Source: Oscillospiraceae bacterium (GTDB taxonomy: Bacteria; Bacillota; Clostridia; Oscillospirales; Ruminococcaceae). Taken from it: DNA of 18,129 nucleotides. Positions 1-7,763 of the stretch are shown here, piece by piece. Under the pieces are notes generated by a model. It made no database searches and was not told the origin of the DNA. It was given only the letters and a program-made list of their open reading frames with translations. A program made the translations under genes and the position numbers. The stretch lies in contig JAIRWE010000048.1 in NCBI GenBank assembly GCA_031253365.1, positions 1-18,129 of the forward strand, given 5' to 3'. Numbering within the stretch: the first letter of the stretch is position 1; each line of letters begins with the position of its first letter.

Positions 1-573
1 CTCACCGAAGGCTACAAACGGCTGAACGACGAGGGGATTTCGCTCCTCGCGCAGTCCGCGAACGCCTACGCCCTCCCCTATGTGGACGTAATAACGGACA
101 TTCCGCTGTTTTCATCGAATTATGACGTTTTTGACTACGACATACCGCTTTATCAAATAATAATCCACGGGTATATCCCCTATTCGACGAGGGCGTTCAA
201 CGCCAGCGCGGATTCCGACACGCTTCGGTTGCTCGCGCTCTCCACGGGAACCCCCCTGCATTACGACTTTATGTACAAGAACCCGAGTAAGTTCACCGAC
301 AGCGATTATAACAAAAAGTTCTACGCCAATTACACCGGCTGGACGGACAAATCGGTAAGCGAGTTCCTTTTGTTCAAGGATATAATCGCCGATGTTTCGG
401 ACAAGAAAATCATCGAACACAAAAGGCTCTCGCTGTACGAAACCGAAACGCGGTTTGAAGGCGGCAAAACCGTTTATATAAACACTGATACCGGCGAGCT
501 GAAAGTAAACGGCGCGACCGTGGATTTCGGCGATTACGGGCTGGCGGGGAGGTACGGCGATGACGGAAGATAA
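1..573 (+). CDS. C-terminal part of a DUF5696-like protein (partial, 5' end outside window)
   Basis: The reading frame is open from base 1 and stops at 571-573, so this is the last ~190 residues of a longer protein; the GTG at 82 is internal. The visible part resembles the C-terminus of DUF5696 proteins, which often sit beside carbohydrate ABC permeases in Firmicutes: an IIIHGYIPYS stretch, an aromatic-rich region (NYTGWTDKSVSEF), and a final beta-rich piece with VYINTDTGELKVNG. I see no membrane segment or catalytic motif in this part. The stop lies 14 nt inside the next gene, so the two are translationally coupled. The family assignment is from recalled pattern similarity. A glycan-related role for the protein is inferred from context only. 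Confidence 0.6.
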   Translation, partial: LTEGYKRLNDEGISLLAQSANAYALPYVDVITDIPLFSSNYDVFDYDIPLYQIIIHGYIPYSTRAFNASADSDTLRLLALSTGTPLHYDFMYKNPSKFTDSDYNKKFYANYTGWTDKSVSEFLLFKDIIADVSDKKIIEHKRLSLYETETRFEGGKTVYINTDTGELKVNGATVDFGDYGLAGRYGDDGR

Positions 574-2014
574 CAAGAGCAACGTTCTGAACGAAGAAGA
601 AGAAAGCGGGCTGCGCGAAGCTGTTCCCGTCGAACCGCCGAGCGAAAAACCCGAAGAAGCGCCCGCCGAGGAAGCCGCCGAAGCCGCCGAGCAGGAAAAA
701 GAAAAAGCCGACGCTTTGGCGCGCGAGGAAAAAGAGAAGACCGACGCTTTGGTACGCGAGGAAAAAGAGAAGGCCGCCGCCTTGGCGCGCGAGGAAAAAG
801 AGAAGGCCGCCGCCCTGAAACTTGAAGAAAAAGCGAAAAAGGAAGCGTTGGCGCTTGAAAAATTTGCCGAGCGGCGCAAACTTCTCATCGAAAAGAACCT
901 GAAAAAACTTGATAAATACGCCGAGAAAAAACGCGAGGAGCTCAAAAACGGCGAGGAAAAAGCGAAAAGGAAAACCGACGACGAAACCGAAAAGAAAGAA
1001 ATAGAAAAACTGGGAAGGGAAAAACGGGCGGAGCTTGAAGACGAGCTGAAGCACAAACGCCGCCAGATTGAGTGTTCGTCGGGCGCGCGCCTTTCTTACG
1101 AAAGGAAGAAGCGTCTGTACGGTTACGGGTTTATCGGGCTGTGGATGGTCGGCGTGCTGTATATGTTTATATTCCCGCTTATCCAGTCGATTAACTATTC
1201 TCTGAACGAAACGGCCATCGTCAGCTCCAACGACGCGGAACGCTACGGAATGGATTCCGCGGGAATCTTTTTGCGGTGGAACGATTTCGGGCATTACAAA
1301 TACGCCTTTTTGACCGACAGCAAATACCCCGTCGAGCTGTTCGCGTCGTTGGGGAATATGGTTCCGCGCGTGCTTTTGATTTTGGTGTTCAGCCTGTTTA
1401 TCGCGATTTTGCTGAACCAGAAATTCAAAGGCAGAACGGTGATGCGGGCGATTTTCTTCCTCCCCGTGCTGATTGCCACCGGGCCCATAATTTCGGTTAT
1501 TAACGGCGATATCATGTCGCAGGGGGCTTCCGGCGGGGCGGCGCAGTTCAGCACGCTGTTCAAAACCGACTTGGTGGACGGGTTCATGCGGTTCCTCGGG
1601 CTGTATAACCTGAGCGAAGGTTTTACGACTTTCGTATCCGAGGCGACCAGCGACATATTCAACCTGATTTGGAAATCGGGTATCCAGATTTTGATTTTCC
1701 TCGCGGCTTTGCAGCAAATTCCGGTCTCCGCGAAAGAGGCCGCTTCGATGGAGGGTGCGTCCGGTTGGGAATTCTTCTGGAAAATTTCCTTCCCGACCAT
1801 CAGCCCGATGATACTGGCGAACCTCATATACACCGTAATAGATACGTTCAGCGATTCCGAAAACGCCGTCATGCGGATTGTCGTGTCGCAGGTGCGTAAC
1901 TTGCAGTACGGTTACAGCGCGGCAATCGCCTGGGTGTATTTCGCGGTAATCGCGGCGGCGCTGGCGATTATCGTCGCGATTGCGTCAAGGTTCGTGTTCT
2001 ATCAGGTGGATTAG
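560..2014 (+). CDS. Sugar ABC transporter permease (MalF/UgpA-like) with charged coiled-coil N-terminal extension
   Basis: Inner-membrane permease of a binding-protein-dependent carbohydrate importer, 484 aa against about 300 for the family. Residues 1-180 are an extension: an acidic Pro/Glu/Ala start, four 11-residue repeats (49-92; core ALAREEKEK), then Lys/Glu-rich helix to about 170. Membrane segments lie near 187-210, 268-287, 297-316, 365-388, 412-430 and 455-478. The cytoplasmic EAA loop that docks on the ATPase is at 393-412 (EAASMEGA...ISFP). The ATG at 560 has GGGGAGG just upstream inside the preceding gene and overlaps it by 14 nt. A second permease follows 36 nt downstream, as expected for a heterodimeric channel. 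No ATPase or solute-binding protein is in view, so they must be upstream or elsewhere (shared MsiK-type ATPases are common). Substrate unknown. Confidence 0.9.
   Translation: MTEDNKSNVLNEEEESGLREAVPVEPPSEKPEEAPAEEAAEAAEQEKEKADALAREEKEKTDALVREEKEKAAALAREEKEKAAALKLEEKAKKEALALEKFAERRKLLIEKNLKKLDKYAEKKREELKNGEEKAKRKTDDETEKKEIEKLGREKRAELEDELKHKRRQIECSSGARLSYERKKRLYGYGFIGLWMVGVLYMFIFPLIQSINYSLNETAIVSSNDAERYGMDSAGIFLRWNDFGHYKYAFLTDSKYPVELFASLGNMVPRVLLILVFSLFIAILLNQKFKGRTVMRAIFFLPVLIATGPIISVINGDIMSQGASGGAAQFSTLFKTDLVDGFMRFLGLYNLSEGFTTFVSEATSDIFNLIWKSGIQILIFLAALQQIPVSAKEAASMEGASGWEFFWKISFPTISPMILANLIYTVIDTFSDSENAVMRIVVSQVRNLQYGYSAAIAWVYFAVIAAALAIIVAIASRFVFYQVD
704..835 (+). repeat. Four 33-nt tandem repeats encoding hendecad coiled coil
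   Basis: Four consecutive 33-nt units inside the permease gene encode 11-residue units (K-A/T-D/A-A-L-x-x-E-E-K-E/A). Units 1-3 are nearly identical; unit 4 diverges at its end. An 11-residue period is the hendecad periodicity of near-straight coiled coils. The near-identity of the DNA units points to recent tandem duplication. Confidence 0.85.
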
Positions 2015-2050
2015 GCAAGCCGCGAAAACGGGTCGAAGGAGTAATTATAA

Positions 2051-3202
2051 ATGGAAAAGAAGAAAAACGAAAGCACGAAAACCGTAAAGCCCGCCGCGAA
2101 ACGCAAAGAAGCGGACTTCGACATGGGTATGCCCGCCGAACAGCTCAGCCGCAAGGAGCAAAAGGCGATTGACCGGAAAAACAAAGAAATCCGCAAAAAG
2201 TACCATGTCAGCAACTGGGAAATATTAAAGAATTTCAAAAACTATTCCGAGTCCGAGAAAAGGCATTACCGCTATGTTTTCGGCAGGCGGGTGGCGGAAG
2301 GGGTTTGGCCTTTCTTCCATTATATAATCCTGATAGGGCTTTCGTTCATAATCCTTTACCCGATTTTGTATATGCTTACGTCTTCCGTGAAGCCGCAGTT
2401 TGAAACCGCCGACCCGTCAATCATGTGGATTCCCAAAACCATAAGGCTCCAGAACTTCGTCGAAACCTTCAGAGCCATGAAATATCCCGAGGTTTTCTCC
2501 AACACGGTTTTAATCAACGTAGGCTGTTCCGTAATACAGGTCGTCACCTGCTCAATCGCGGGGTACGGATTCGCGCGCTTCAAGTTTCGCGGGCGCGGAC
2601 CGCTGTTCGGAATCGTGATTTTGCAAATGATTGTTCCCGTCCAGATTATCCTCATTCCGCTGTACGTCCAGTTCAGATACTTTGATATTTTCGGTATCTT
2701 CAACGCAATCGGCGCGGGGCCGCTCAACCTCGTCGATAACCCGATAGCGTTATTCATGCAGGCGTTTTTCTGTAACGGAATAAGGGCGGGGCTTTTCATA
2801 CTGCTGTTCAGGCAGTTCTTCCGGGGTCTGCCCAAAGAGCTTGAGGACGCGGCGCACTTGGACGGGTGCGGACCCATATCGACTTTCGTGCGGATTATGA
2901 TTCCCAACGCCCTGAACTCGTACCTGACGGTGTTTATATTCTCCGTCGTGTGGTACTGGAACGACAGCTACGTTTCGGGAATGTTCTTCAACGGTTCCGA
3001 CACAATCGCGCTCGCCGTGGATAATCTGTGGAGAATAATGTCGCAGTATTTCCTCGCGGGGCGCGTGGAAGGCGGACCGACGCAATTCATCGTTTGGGTT
3101 CAGGCGGGCTGTCTTATGGCGCTTTTCCCGATACTTCTCATGTATATCTTCCTGCAAAAGTATTTCGTGGAAGGTATAGAGCGTTCGGGAATAGTGGGTT
3201 AA
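2051..3202 (+). CDS. Carbohydrate ABC transporter permease (MalG/UgpE-like)
   Basis: Second inner-membrane permease, 383 aa. Residues 1-85 are a Lys/Arg/Glu-rich cytoplasmic extension, so the protein is longer than the usual ~280 aa. Membrane segments lie near 88-111, 150-172, 184-204, 233-254, 290-306 and 346-368. The EAA-type loop is at 263-285 (ELEDAAHLDGCG ... IMIP). The C-terminus QKYFVEGIERSGIVG is typical of MalG-type subunits. The start ATG has AAGGAGT at 2036-2042. The gene lies 36 nt after the first permease, in the same operon, and ends just before an intrinsic terminator. Both permeases of this pair carry unusual charged N-terminal tails. Substrate unknown. Confidence 0.92.
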   Translation: MEKKKNESTKTVKPAAKRKEADFDMGMPAEQLSRKEQKAIDRKNKEIRKKYHVSNWEILKNFKNYSESEKRHYRYVFGRRVAEGVWPFFHYIILIGLSFIILYPILYMLTSSVKPQFETADPSIMWIPKTIRLQNFVETFRAMKYPEVFSNTVLINVGCSVIQVVTCSIAGYGFARFKFRGRGPLFGIVILQMIVPVQIILIPLYVQFRYFDIFGIFNAIGAGPLNLVDNPIALFMQAFFCNGIRAGLFILLFRQFFRGLPKELEDAAHLDGCGPISTFVRIMIPNALNSYLTVFIFSVVWYWNDSYVSGMFFNGSDTIALAVDNLWRIMSQYFLAGRVEGGPTQFIVWVQAGCLMALFPILLMYIFLQKYFVEGIERSGIVG

Positions 3203-3213
3203 TCGGGTGCGTG

Positions 3214-3264
3214 AAGGCAACCCGCGGATTCCCCCGAAAAGGGGTTCCGGGGTTGCCTTTTGTT
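3214..3264 (+). terminator. Intrinsic terminator of the sugar ABC operon
   Basis: A long GC-rich hairpin pairs GGCAACCC (3216-3223) with GGGTTGCC-type bases at 3250-3257, continues inward with a bulge at 3224 and a mismatch, and has a GAAAA loop. It is followed by TTTTGTTT. It starts 11 nt after the permease stop. Confidence 0.85.
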
Positions 3265-3299
3265 TGCCGTGAATTTCGTCAACTTTTATCAACGCAAAA

Positions 3300-3328
3300 T
3301 GAAACTTTTTATTAAAATCCCCATACTA
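3300..3328 (+). promoter_or_regulatory. Possible ECF-type promoter, autoregulation of the sigma gene
   Basis: TGAAAC at 3300-3305 resembles the -35 element used by many ECF sigma factors; a T-rich stretch follows, and CATACT lies 17 nt on. Transcription from here would begin at about 3334, which is the first in-frame ATG of the sigma gene. This favours the downstream GTG at 3385 as the real start. No equally good sigma-A promoter was seen between the terminator and the gene. Confidence 0.4.
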
Positions 3329-3384
3329 CTTATATGCGAAAGCCGAAAGCCGAAAGGCCAAAGGGGAGGAAACGAGGTGGGCCG

Positions 3385-3960
3385 GTGAGCAAAGACGGCG
3401 GAAAGTCGGTGAGCAGGGGCGGTCAGTACGAACTTGATACCTACTTCAACAACGTGTATAAAGAAACGCTCTCCTCCATATCGCGTTACGTTGTCAGCAA
3501 ATGCGGAAACGTCCTTGACGTCGAGGATATTTTGCAAAACATATACACGCGCTTCTTTCGCAGAATCGTCAAGAAAGGGTACGGCGATATAGACAACGCG
3601 GAAGCGTTCCTCGTAAACATAGCGAAGTTTGAGTGCAAGAACTATTTCGGCGCAATGAAGAAGCGTTCCGTCACCTCCTCTTTTTCGGATTTTTCCGACG
3701 AGCAGATGGTGGAAATCGAAGCCGAAATGTCAAGAAGCTCAAAGCATCTTGAAGACGTCGTATGCAACGAAATGCTTGCCCGGCAAATCTTCGAGGACAT
3801 CGCCTCGCAGGACGCGGTCACAGGTAAAATTTTTTATCTGCATTTTGTCTGCGACAAAAAATTGGAAGAAATAGCGGGCGAGTTGGGGTTGTCGCTCTCT
3901 TCGGTGAAGAACAGGCTGTACCGCACAATCGAACGCCAAAGGAAAAAATACACCATATAG
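3385..3960 (+). CDS. ECF-type RNA polymerase sigma factor
   Basis: Small sigma-70 family protein of 191 aa from the chosen GTG start. Region 2 covers roughly residues 18-92, with the 2.2 core DVEDILQNIYTRFF at 45-58. Region 4 has a helix-turn-helix near 155-187 (LEEIAGELGLSLSSVKNRLYRTI). The frame extends upstream to an ATG at 3334, giving 208 aa, but that ATG has no Shine-Dalgarno and would coincide with the predicted transcript start. GTG 3385 has GAGGTGG four bases upstream; the added N-terminus would be a basic, family-atypical tail. The next gene follows after 35 nt and encodes a membrane protein, the usual anti-sigma arrangement. The signal sensed is unknown. Confidence 0.85.
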   Translation: MSKDGGKSVSRGGQYELDTYFNNVYKETLSSISRYVVSKCGNVLDVEDILQNIYTRFFRRIVKKGYGDIDNAEAFLVNIAKFECKNYFGAMKKRSVTSSFSDFSDEQMVEIEAEMSRSSKHLEDVVCNEMLARQIFEDIASQDAVTGKIFYLHFVCDKKLEEIAGELGLSLSSVKNRLYRTIERQRKKYTI

Positions 3961-3995
3961 CGCAAGCGCGAAAAACAAGCAAAGGAGGTAACGCC

Positions 3996-5789
3996 GTGAA
4001 CAGACGCGAATTTTACAAAGAGCTGATGAAGCAATACACGTTCGACGCGGACAAGGTTCGCCGCGTCGCGAAGCGTTCCTCTTTGCGCGGGTTCTCGCGC
4101 GTATACGTGAAATACCTGCCTTTGGCGGCGGCGGCGGTCATGGTGCTGTGCGTGGGTATGTTCGCGCTTTCCGGCTTGACGGAAAAAGGCGTCGCGGGCG
4201 GCGGAACGCGGGTAATCGAGCAGCCGTCCGATTCGGTGACGGGGCGGCTTTCCGCTGCGGAGAACGCGCTTGTCGAGGCGCGCGGGAGCAAAAGCGCCGA
4301 AATCAAGACGTTGTATCTCTCTTTCGGCGAGGGCATGACTTTTTATGAAATGACGAGCGTGTTCGATTACGTATCGGACGCGGGGAATATCACGGTTACG
4401 GCGATTTTCATAATCGGCGAGGACGAGGAAATCAAATGCGTGTCCGACCCGGCGGAAATAGAAGTCGTGAAGCGCGACAAAAGCGCGCGGATTGTCGGGG
4501 CGAAAATCAAAGCGTCTGACAATCTGTTGCCGGATTTAATCGGGCAAACGGAAATCATCGCGGTCGAACCCGAAACGGCGCGGTTAAACGACGCGAATTT
4601 TGTTCCGCTGACGGCAAACGAAGTGGAAAAATACGAGGAACTGCACCCGAAATCGGCGACGGTCGCGACCTTTATGGCGGACGACGATTACGAGCCGGTT
4701 GAAACGCAAAATACGGAACCTCTTGACACTTCCGCCGACCCGGTAACGGGCGGAACGGAAACATCGGGTGAAACAAGCGACGACGGGCAAGGCGGGCAAA
4801 GCGGGCAAGGCGGCGGCGTCGGCGGACCGGACGTGACGGGCGAACACGCCGAAACGGAGAAACCCGAATTTGTTCCGGTTCCTCACAGTCGGTTGCTTGA
4901 ACTCAAAATCGCGAACGTCGCGGAAGCGATTTTCATCAACGACGCCAATTTTGTCACCATCGGGGGCGGCTACGTAACGCTGTTCGCCATATCCGAAAGG
5001 GGCGACGACAGTGAAAACGGGGTGTTTGAAGTCAATAAATTTGAGGTAAACAATTATAGGAAACGGTTTTCCGAAAGCGGCGGTTCGCTCCTTGTCAGCT
5101 CGCGTGACGCCGACGGAAAGCGCACGAAGCTGTATCTCGCGGACGGGGCGGCGGGTGTTCTTGAGGAAATCGACATAAGCCATATAACCGACGGCGGGGA
5201 AATGACGTTCGCGTTCTATGACGACGTCAACGGGCGAATTGCGGTGAGGGTCAAAGGCGAGGATTACGGCGCGATTTACCTGATTGACAGGGGTACTTAC
5301 GAAACGCGGGAAGTCGTGAGAGCCGAAAGCGATTGTATCATACTCGCGTTGGTCGGCGACACGCTGTACTTCTCCAAAACGGGCGAAGAGGGTACGGGGG
5401 TGTGCAAATATGACATGGTTTCCGACTCGGTCGAGGAGGAATGGGTTTTCGACGAACCCGTATGTTTCGAGCGGAGCGCCGATTTGAAGAATTTTGCCGC
5501 GAACACGTCCGACGGCGGGATTTCGAGAGTGTTTATCGGCAAGAGCGGGAATGTTACGACGGCGGATGAAACGGCGGGCGTGTTGACGTTCGGTCCTTAC
5601 GACAGCGCGGTTTTAACCGACGGGGAGCGTTTTTACGCCGTAACGGAGAACGACCGTGGGGCGTTGCTCGCGGAAATCACGGCTGAGGAAGCGCAAGGCG
5701 CGTTTACGGGTCGGAATATATCGTCGGTGTTCGCAATCCACGAAATCACGCCGGAAGGGATGAAAATCCGGGTAAAAACCCCGAATTGA
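3996..5789 (+). CDS. Membrane-anchored putative anti-sigma factor with large extracytoplasmic domain
   Basis: 597 aa, started at GTG 3996 with a strong AAAGGAGGT at 3981-3989. Residues 1-38 are cytoplasmic, beginning MNRREFYKELMKQYTFD, a pattern I associate with clostridial anti-sigma proteins. One membrane helix spans 41-60. Outside follow a mixed alpha/beta region (about 85-220), an acidic, Thr/Gly-rich linker (about 228-288, with a GQGGQSGQGGG stretch), and a ~300-residue beta-rich domain whose repeated short strands suggest a beta-propeller-like fold. No zinc-binding ZAS motif (HxxxCxxC) was seen, so this would be a non-ZAS anti-sigma. Position directly after the ECF gene supports sequestration of that factor at the membrane. 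The role is inferred; no family name is certain. Confidence 0.65.
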   Translation: MNRREFYKELMKQYTFDADKVRRVAKRSSLRGFSRVYVKYLPLAAAAVMVLCVGMFALSGLTEKGVAGGGTRVIEQPSDSVTGRLSAAENALVEARGSKSAEIKTLYLSFGEGMTFYEMTSVFDYVSDAGNITVTAIFIIGEDEEIKCVSDPAEIEVVKRDKSARIVGAKIKASDNLLPDLIGQTEIIAVEPETARLNDANFVPLTANEVEKYEELHPKSATVATFMADDDYEPVETQNTEPLDTSADPVTGGTETSGETSDDGQGGQSGQGGGVGGPDVTGEHAETEKPEFVPVPHSRLLELKIANVAEAIFINDANFVTIGGGYVTLFAISERGDDSENGVFEVNKFEVNNYRKRFSESGGSLLVSSRDADGKRTKLYLADGAAGVLEEIDISHITDGGEMTFAFYDDVNGRIAVRVKGEDYGAIYLIDRGTYETREVVRAESDCIILALVGDTLYFSKTGEEGTGVCKYDMVSDSVEEEWVFDEPVCFERSADLKNFAANTSDGGISRVFIGKSGNVTTADETAGVLTFGPYDSAVLTDGERFYAVTENDRGALLAEITAEEAQGAFTGRNISSVFAIHEITPEGMKIRVKTPN

Positions 5790-5824
5790 AACGTAATATG
5801 TTTAAATACACGGCACACCGAAAA

Positions 5825-5852
5825 ATAAGCCGGCGGAATACCGCCGGCTTAT
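5825..5852 (-). terminator. Convergent intrinsic terminator, stronger on the - strand
   Basis: A perfect 12-bp stem (ATAAGCCGGCGG / CCGCCGGCTTAT) with a 4-nt loop lies between the anti-sigma gene and the converging restriction gene. Reading leftward the stem is followed by TTTTTC, which makes it a good - strand terminator. On the + strand the T-rich tract is later and weaker, but the hairpin probably also ends the sigma/anti-sigma transcript. Confidence 0.85.
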
Positions 5853-5893
5853 GGCTTTGGTTAGTTCTTTTCGGTTAATTCAGCTTCTCTTTT

Positions 5894-6736
5894 TTATATC
5901 ATCTTTAATATGGTGTTATCAGAGATTCGCGATTCCAAATATTTGATTATTCTTTCAAATTCGATTTTAGCTTCAGCTTGTAAGCCTAAACATAGAGCGA
6001 TTCCGTTTGCATCCGTACTGATTCTCTCATGTAGTCTTAGTCTTAATGAGTTGTTATTGACCTCATTTAGTGAATAAGTATGTATGTGTACAGAATCACC
6101 CTGGCGAGCCTGCTGAAAATGCGAAAAGCTAAACTCTCGTGAAATATAATCGCGAAAATAATCCTGAATAACCAAGACTAAATGTTTACCTAAATGTTCG
6201 AAGGTTTCAATTTTATGGTGCATTTGTATGAGGATTGTCTTAGCTGACATTTTCCAATTCATACCGAAGTTCTTTGTTTTTAAGTCATCATCACTAATTT
6301 CTATCCCCTTGCTTTGGAGTAATGTCGCTCTTTCGCTCCAAAGGCTTCCTGTTGTATCAAGTGTTTGCAACTCAATGCCGACAAAATCTATCACTTTATT
6401 ATTACGGACGGAAACAAGAAAATAATCTACGCTTCCCCCCGGTATCGTTACTTCTGACAACAGATGAAGTTCATTTCCCGGCTCGTGCAACGATAATAAA
6501 TGAACACAATCGGTAAAGATTTGGCGACGTTCAAGAAGCCTATGAGGGCATATCATCACCGCGTCGTATCTACTATATTTGACTGTGCATACGCCGATGG
6601 AAATATCCGGGCTGCTTTTTCGCACTTTAACACATTTCTTTTCTGTATAGGGGCAGTATTGTGTTGATATTATGTTAGCCCAATCTACGTCATTTCGCTT
6701 GGTAAAAATCCCAAAGAACTCCTTGACCTTGCTCAT
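5894..6736 (-). CDS. NotI-family type II restriction endonuclease (putative)
   Basis: 280 aa from the ATG at 6736. It has four cysteines at C28, C35, C50 and C63 (contexts QYCPY, KKCVK, IGVCTV, MICPH), the arrangement expected for the four-Cys iron site of NotI. The predicted catalytic core is D104 (GSVDYFLV) with E122-x-Q124 (VGIELQTLDTTG); NotI also uses E-x-Q in place of the usual E-x-K. The frame runs upstream to 6871, but that would bury 180 nt inside the methyltransferase gene. ATG 6736 overlaps it by only 47 nt and has GAGG upstream. It should cut double-stranded DNA at a site protected by the adjacent methyltransferase. Recognition sequence unknown; by relation to NotI and EagI a GC-rich palindrome is possible. 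Confidence 0.75.
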   Translation of the reverse strand: MSKVKEFFGIFTKRNDVDWANIISTQYCPYTEKKCVKVRKSSPDISIGVCTVKYSRYDAVMICPHRLLERRQIFTDCVHLLSLHEPGNELHLLSEVTIPGGSVDYFLVSVRNNKVIDFVGIELQTLDTTGSLWSERATLLQSKGIEISDDDLKTKNFGMNWKMSAKTILIQMHHKIETFEHLGKHLVLVIQDYFRDYISREFSFSHFQQARQGDSVHIHTYSLNEVNNNSLRLRLHERISTDANGIALCLGLQAEAKIEFERIIKYLESRISDNTILKMI

Positions 6737-7763
6737 CACTTCTAATCCTCTCTTTTGCATAATCAAGATAGGCTTGCGATATATCAACACCGATGGATTT
6801 TCTTCCGTTTTCATACGCGACAGCCATTGTTGTACCGGTTCCACAAAATGGGTCAAAGATGACTCCATCATGTGGGCAAGTAGTTAGAATCGGTGTTCGA
6901 CACAAATCAGCCGGGAAAGGTGCAAAATGAAGTTTACGTTCTTGGGTATCTTCGGGAATAATATCCCAAACATCACCCAATTTTGCACCATCCGGATGGT
7001 ATCTCAAAAAATAAAACCCTTTTTGTTCAAGCTCTTTTGCTCTACCGGAAACTTTTGATGAATCAGAATGAGTTGTTCGTTGTTGACCCTTTATTATCAT
7101 GCGAAAGTCTGCAATAACACCTTCCTTTATTTGTTCAAGGATTACATTTAGTTCAAGCAAGGCGTTTTGTTTTTGTATTTCGGTTAAGGCAGTGGATAGT
7201 TCAATTTGTCGCTTATATCTTACCCCGGTAACGCCAGTCGCAGATATGACAGCTCCATTTTGCACTTTAGGCTTAAGTGGTGCTTTTCTTGTCATATCCA
7301 CATCGTAATAGTATTTTTTCGATTTTACAAAATGAAACAAATCCTCATGCACATTACGAAGCTTATCTTTTGAATTATCCGGCGACCCTTTTACCTTATT
7401 CCATACGATGCTATTGCGAAGTATCCACCCTTGTTCATCACACATCTTAATAGCCACACGCCACGGGATGCCAACTAAGTTTTTATTCAAATAGCTATCG
7501 CCGATATTAAGCCAAAAACTTCCGGATGGAGTAAGCACTCTATGCAGTTCCCTGAATATATTGAGAAGATTATCTATGTAATCCGTGTGCTTCTTTTCTA
7601 ATCCAATGCTTTCTTCAACATCGTATTCCCGTTTTCTCCAATATGGAGGACTGGTCATAGCCATATTTATACAGCCGTCAGGAAATGTTTTCAGTATCTC
7701 CAACGAATCGCCACAAATAAGAAGTGGCTCGATGGAGTTATTTGATAGGTATTCAGAAATCAT
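6690..7763 (-). CDS. Beta-class DNA methyltransferase of the R-M pair, probably N4-cytosine
   Basis: 357 aa. Motif IV TSPPYW at residues 37-42 comes before motif I FDPFCGTGTT at 303-312, the permuted beta-class order. SPPY is typical of N4-methylcytosine enzymes. Residues ~160-250 form an insertion between the catalytic and SAM-binding halves, likely part of the target-recognition region. The C-terminal part (HFAPFPADLC ... GVDISQAYLDYAKERI) is the family's SAM-binding end. I chose ATG 7763 because AAAGGA precedes it at 7769-7774; the longer form from 7781 has no clear ribosome site. Its 3' end overlaps the endonuclease gene by 47 nt, so the two are coupled, with the protective enzyme made first. 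m4C versus m6A cannot be settled from sequence alone. Confidence 0.88.
   Translation of the reverse strand: MISEYLSNNSIEPLLICGDSLEILKTFPDGCINMAMTSPPYWRKREYDVEESIGLEKKHTDYIDNLLNIFRELHRVLTPSGSFWLNIGDSYLNKNLVGIPWRVAIKMCDEQGWILRNSIVWNKVKGSPDNSKDKLRNVHEDLFHFVKSKKYYYDVDMTRKAPLKPKVQNGAVISATGVTGVRYKRQIELSTALTEIQKQNALLELNVILEQIKEGVIADFRMIIKGQQRTTHSDSSKVSGRAKELEQKGFYFLRYHPDGAKLGDVWDIIPEDTQERKLHFAPFPADLCRTPILTTCPHDGVIFDPFCGTGTTMAVAYENGRKSIGVDISQAYLDYAKERIRSDEQGQGVLWDFYQAK

Noticed and set aside
112..1717. Two long - strand reading frames (112-1056 and 410-1717) opposite the first permease
   Set aside because: They are Ser/Phe/Leu-rich or Arg/Gln-rich antisense shadows of the Lys/Glu/Ala-repeat region and the permease. 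They show no ribosome site and no domain, and the + strand gene is clearly real.
4584..5183. 199-residue - strand frame inside the anti-sigma gene
   Set aside because: Arg/Val-rich shadow of GC-skewed codons; no motif or ribosome site.
6737..6871. Extended N-terminus of the NotI-like endonuclease (start at 6871)
   Set aside because: It would lie entirely within the methyltransferase's conserved C-terminus; the NotI-like similarity begins after the ATG at 6736.
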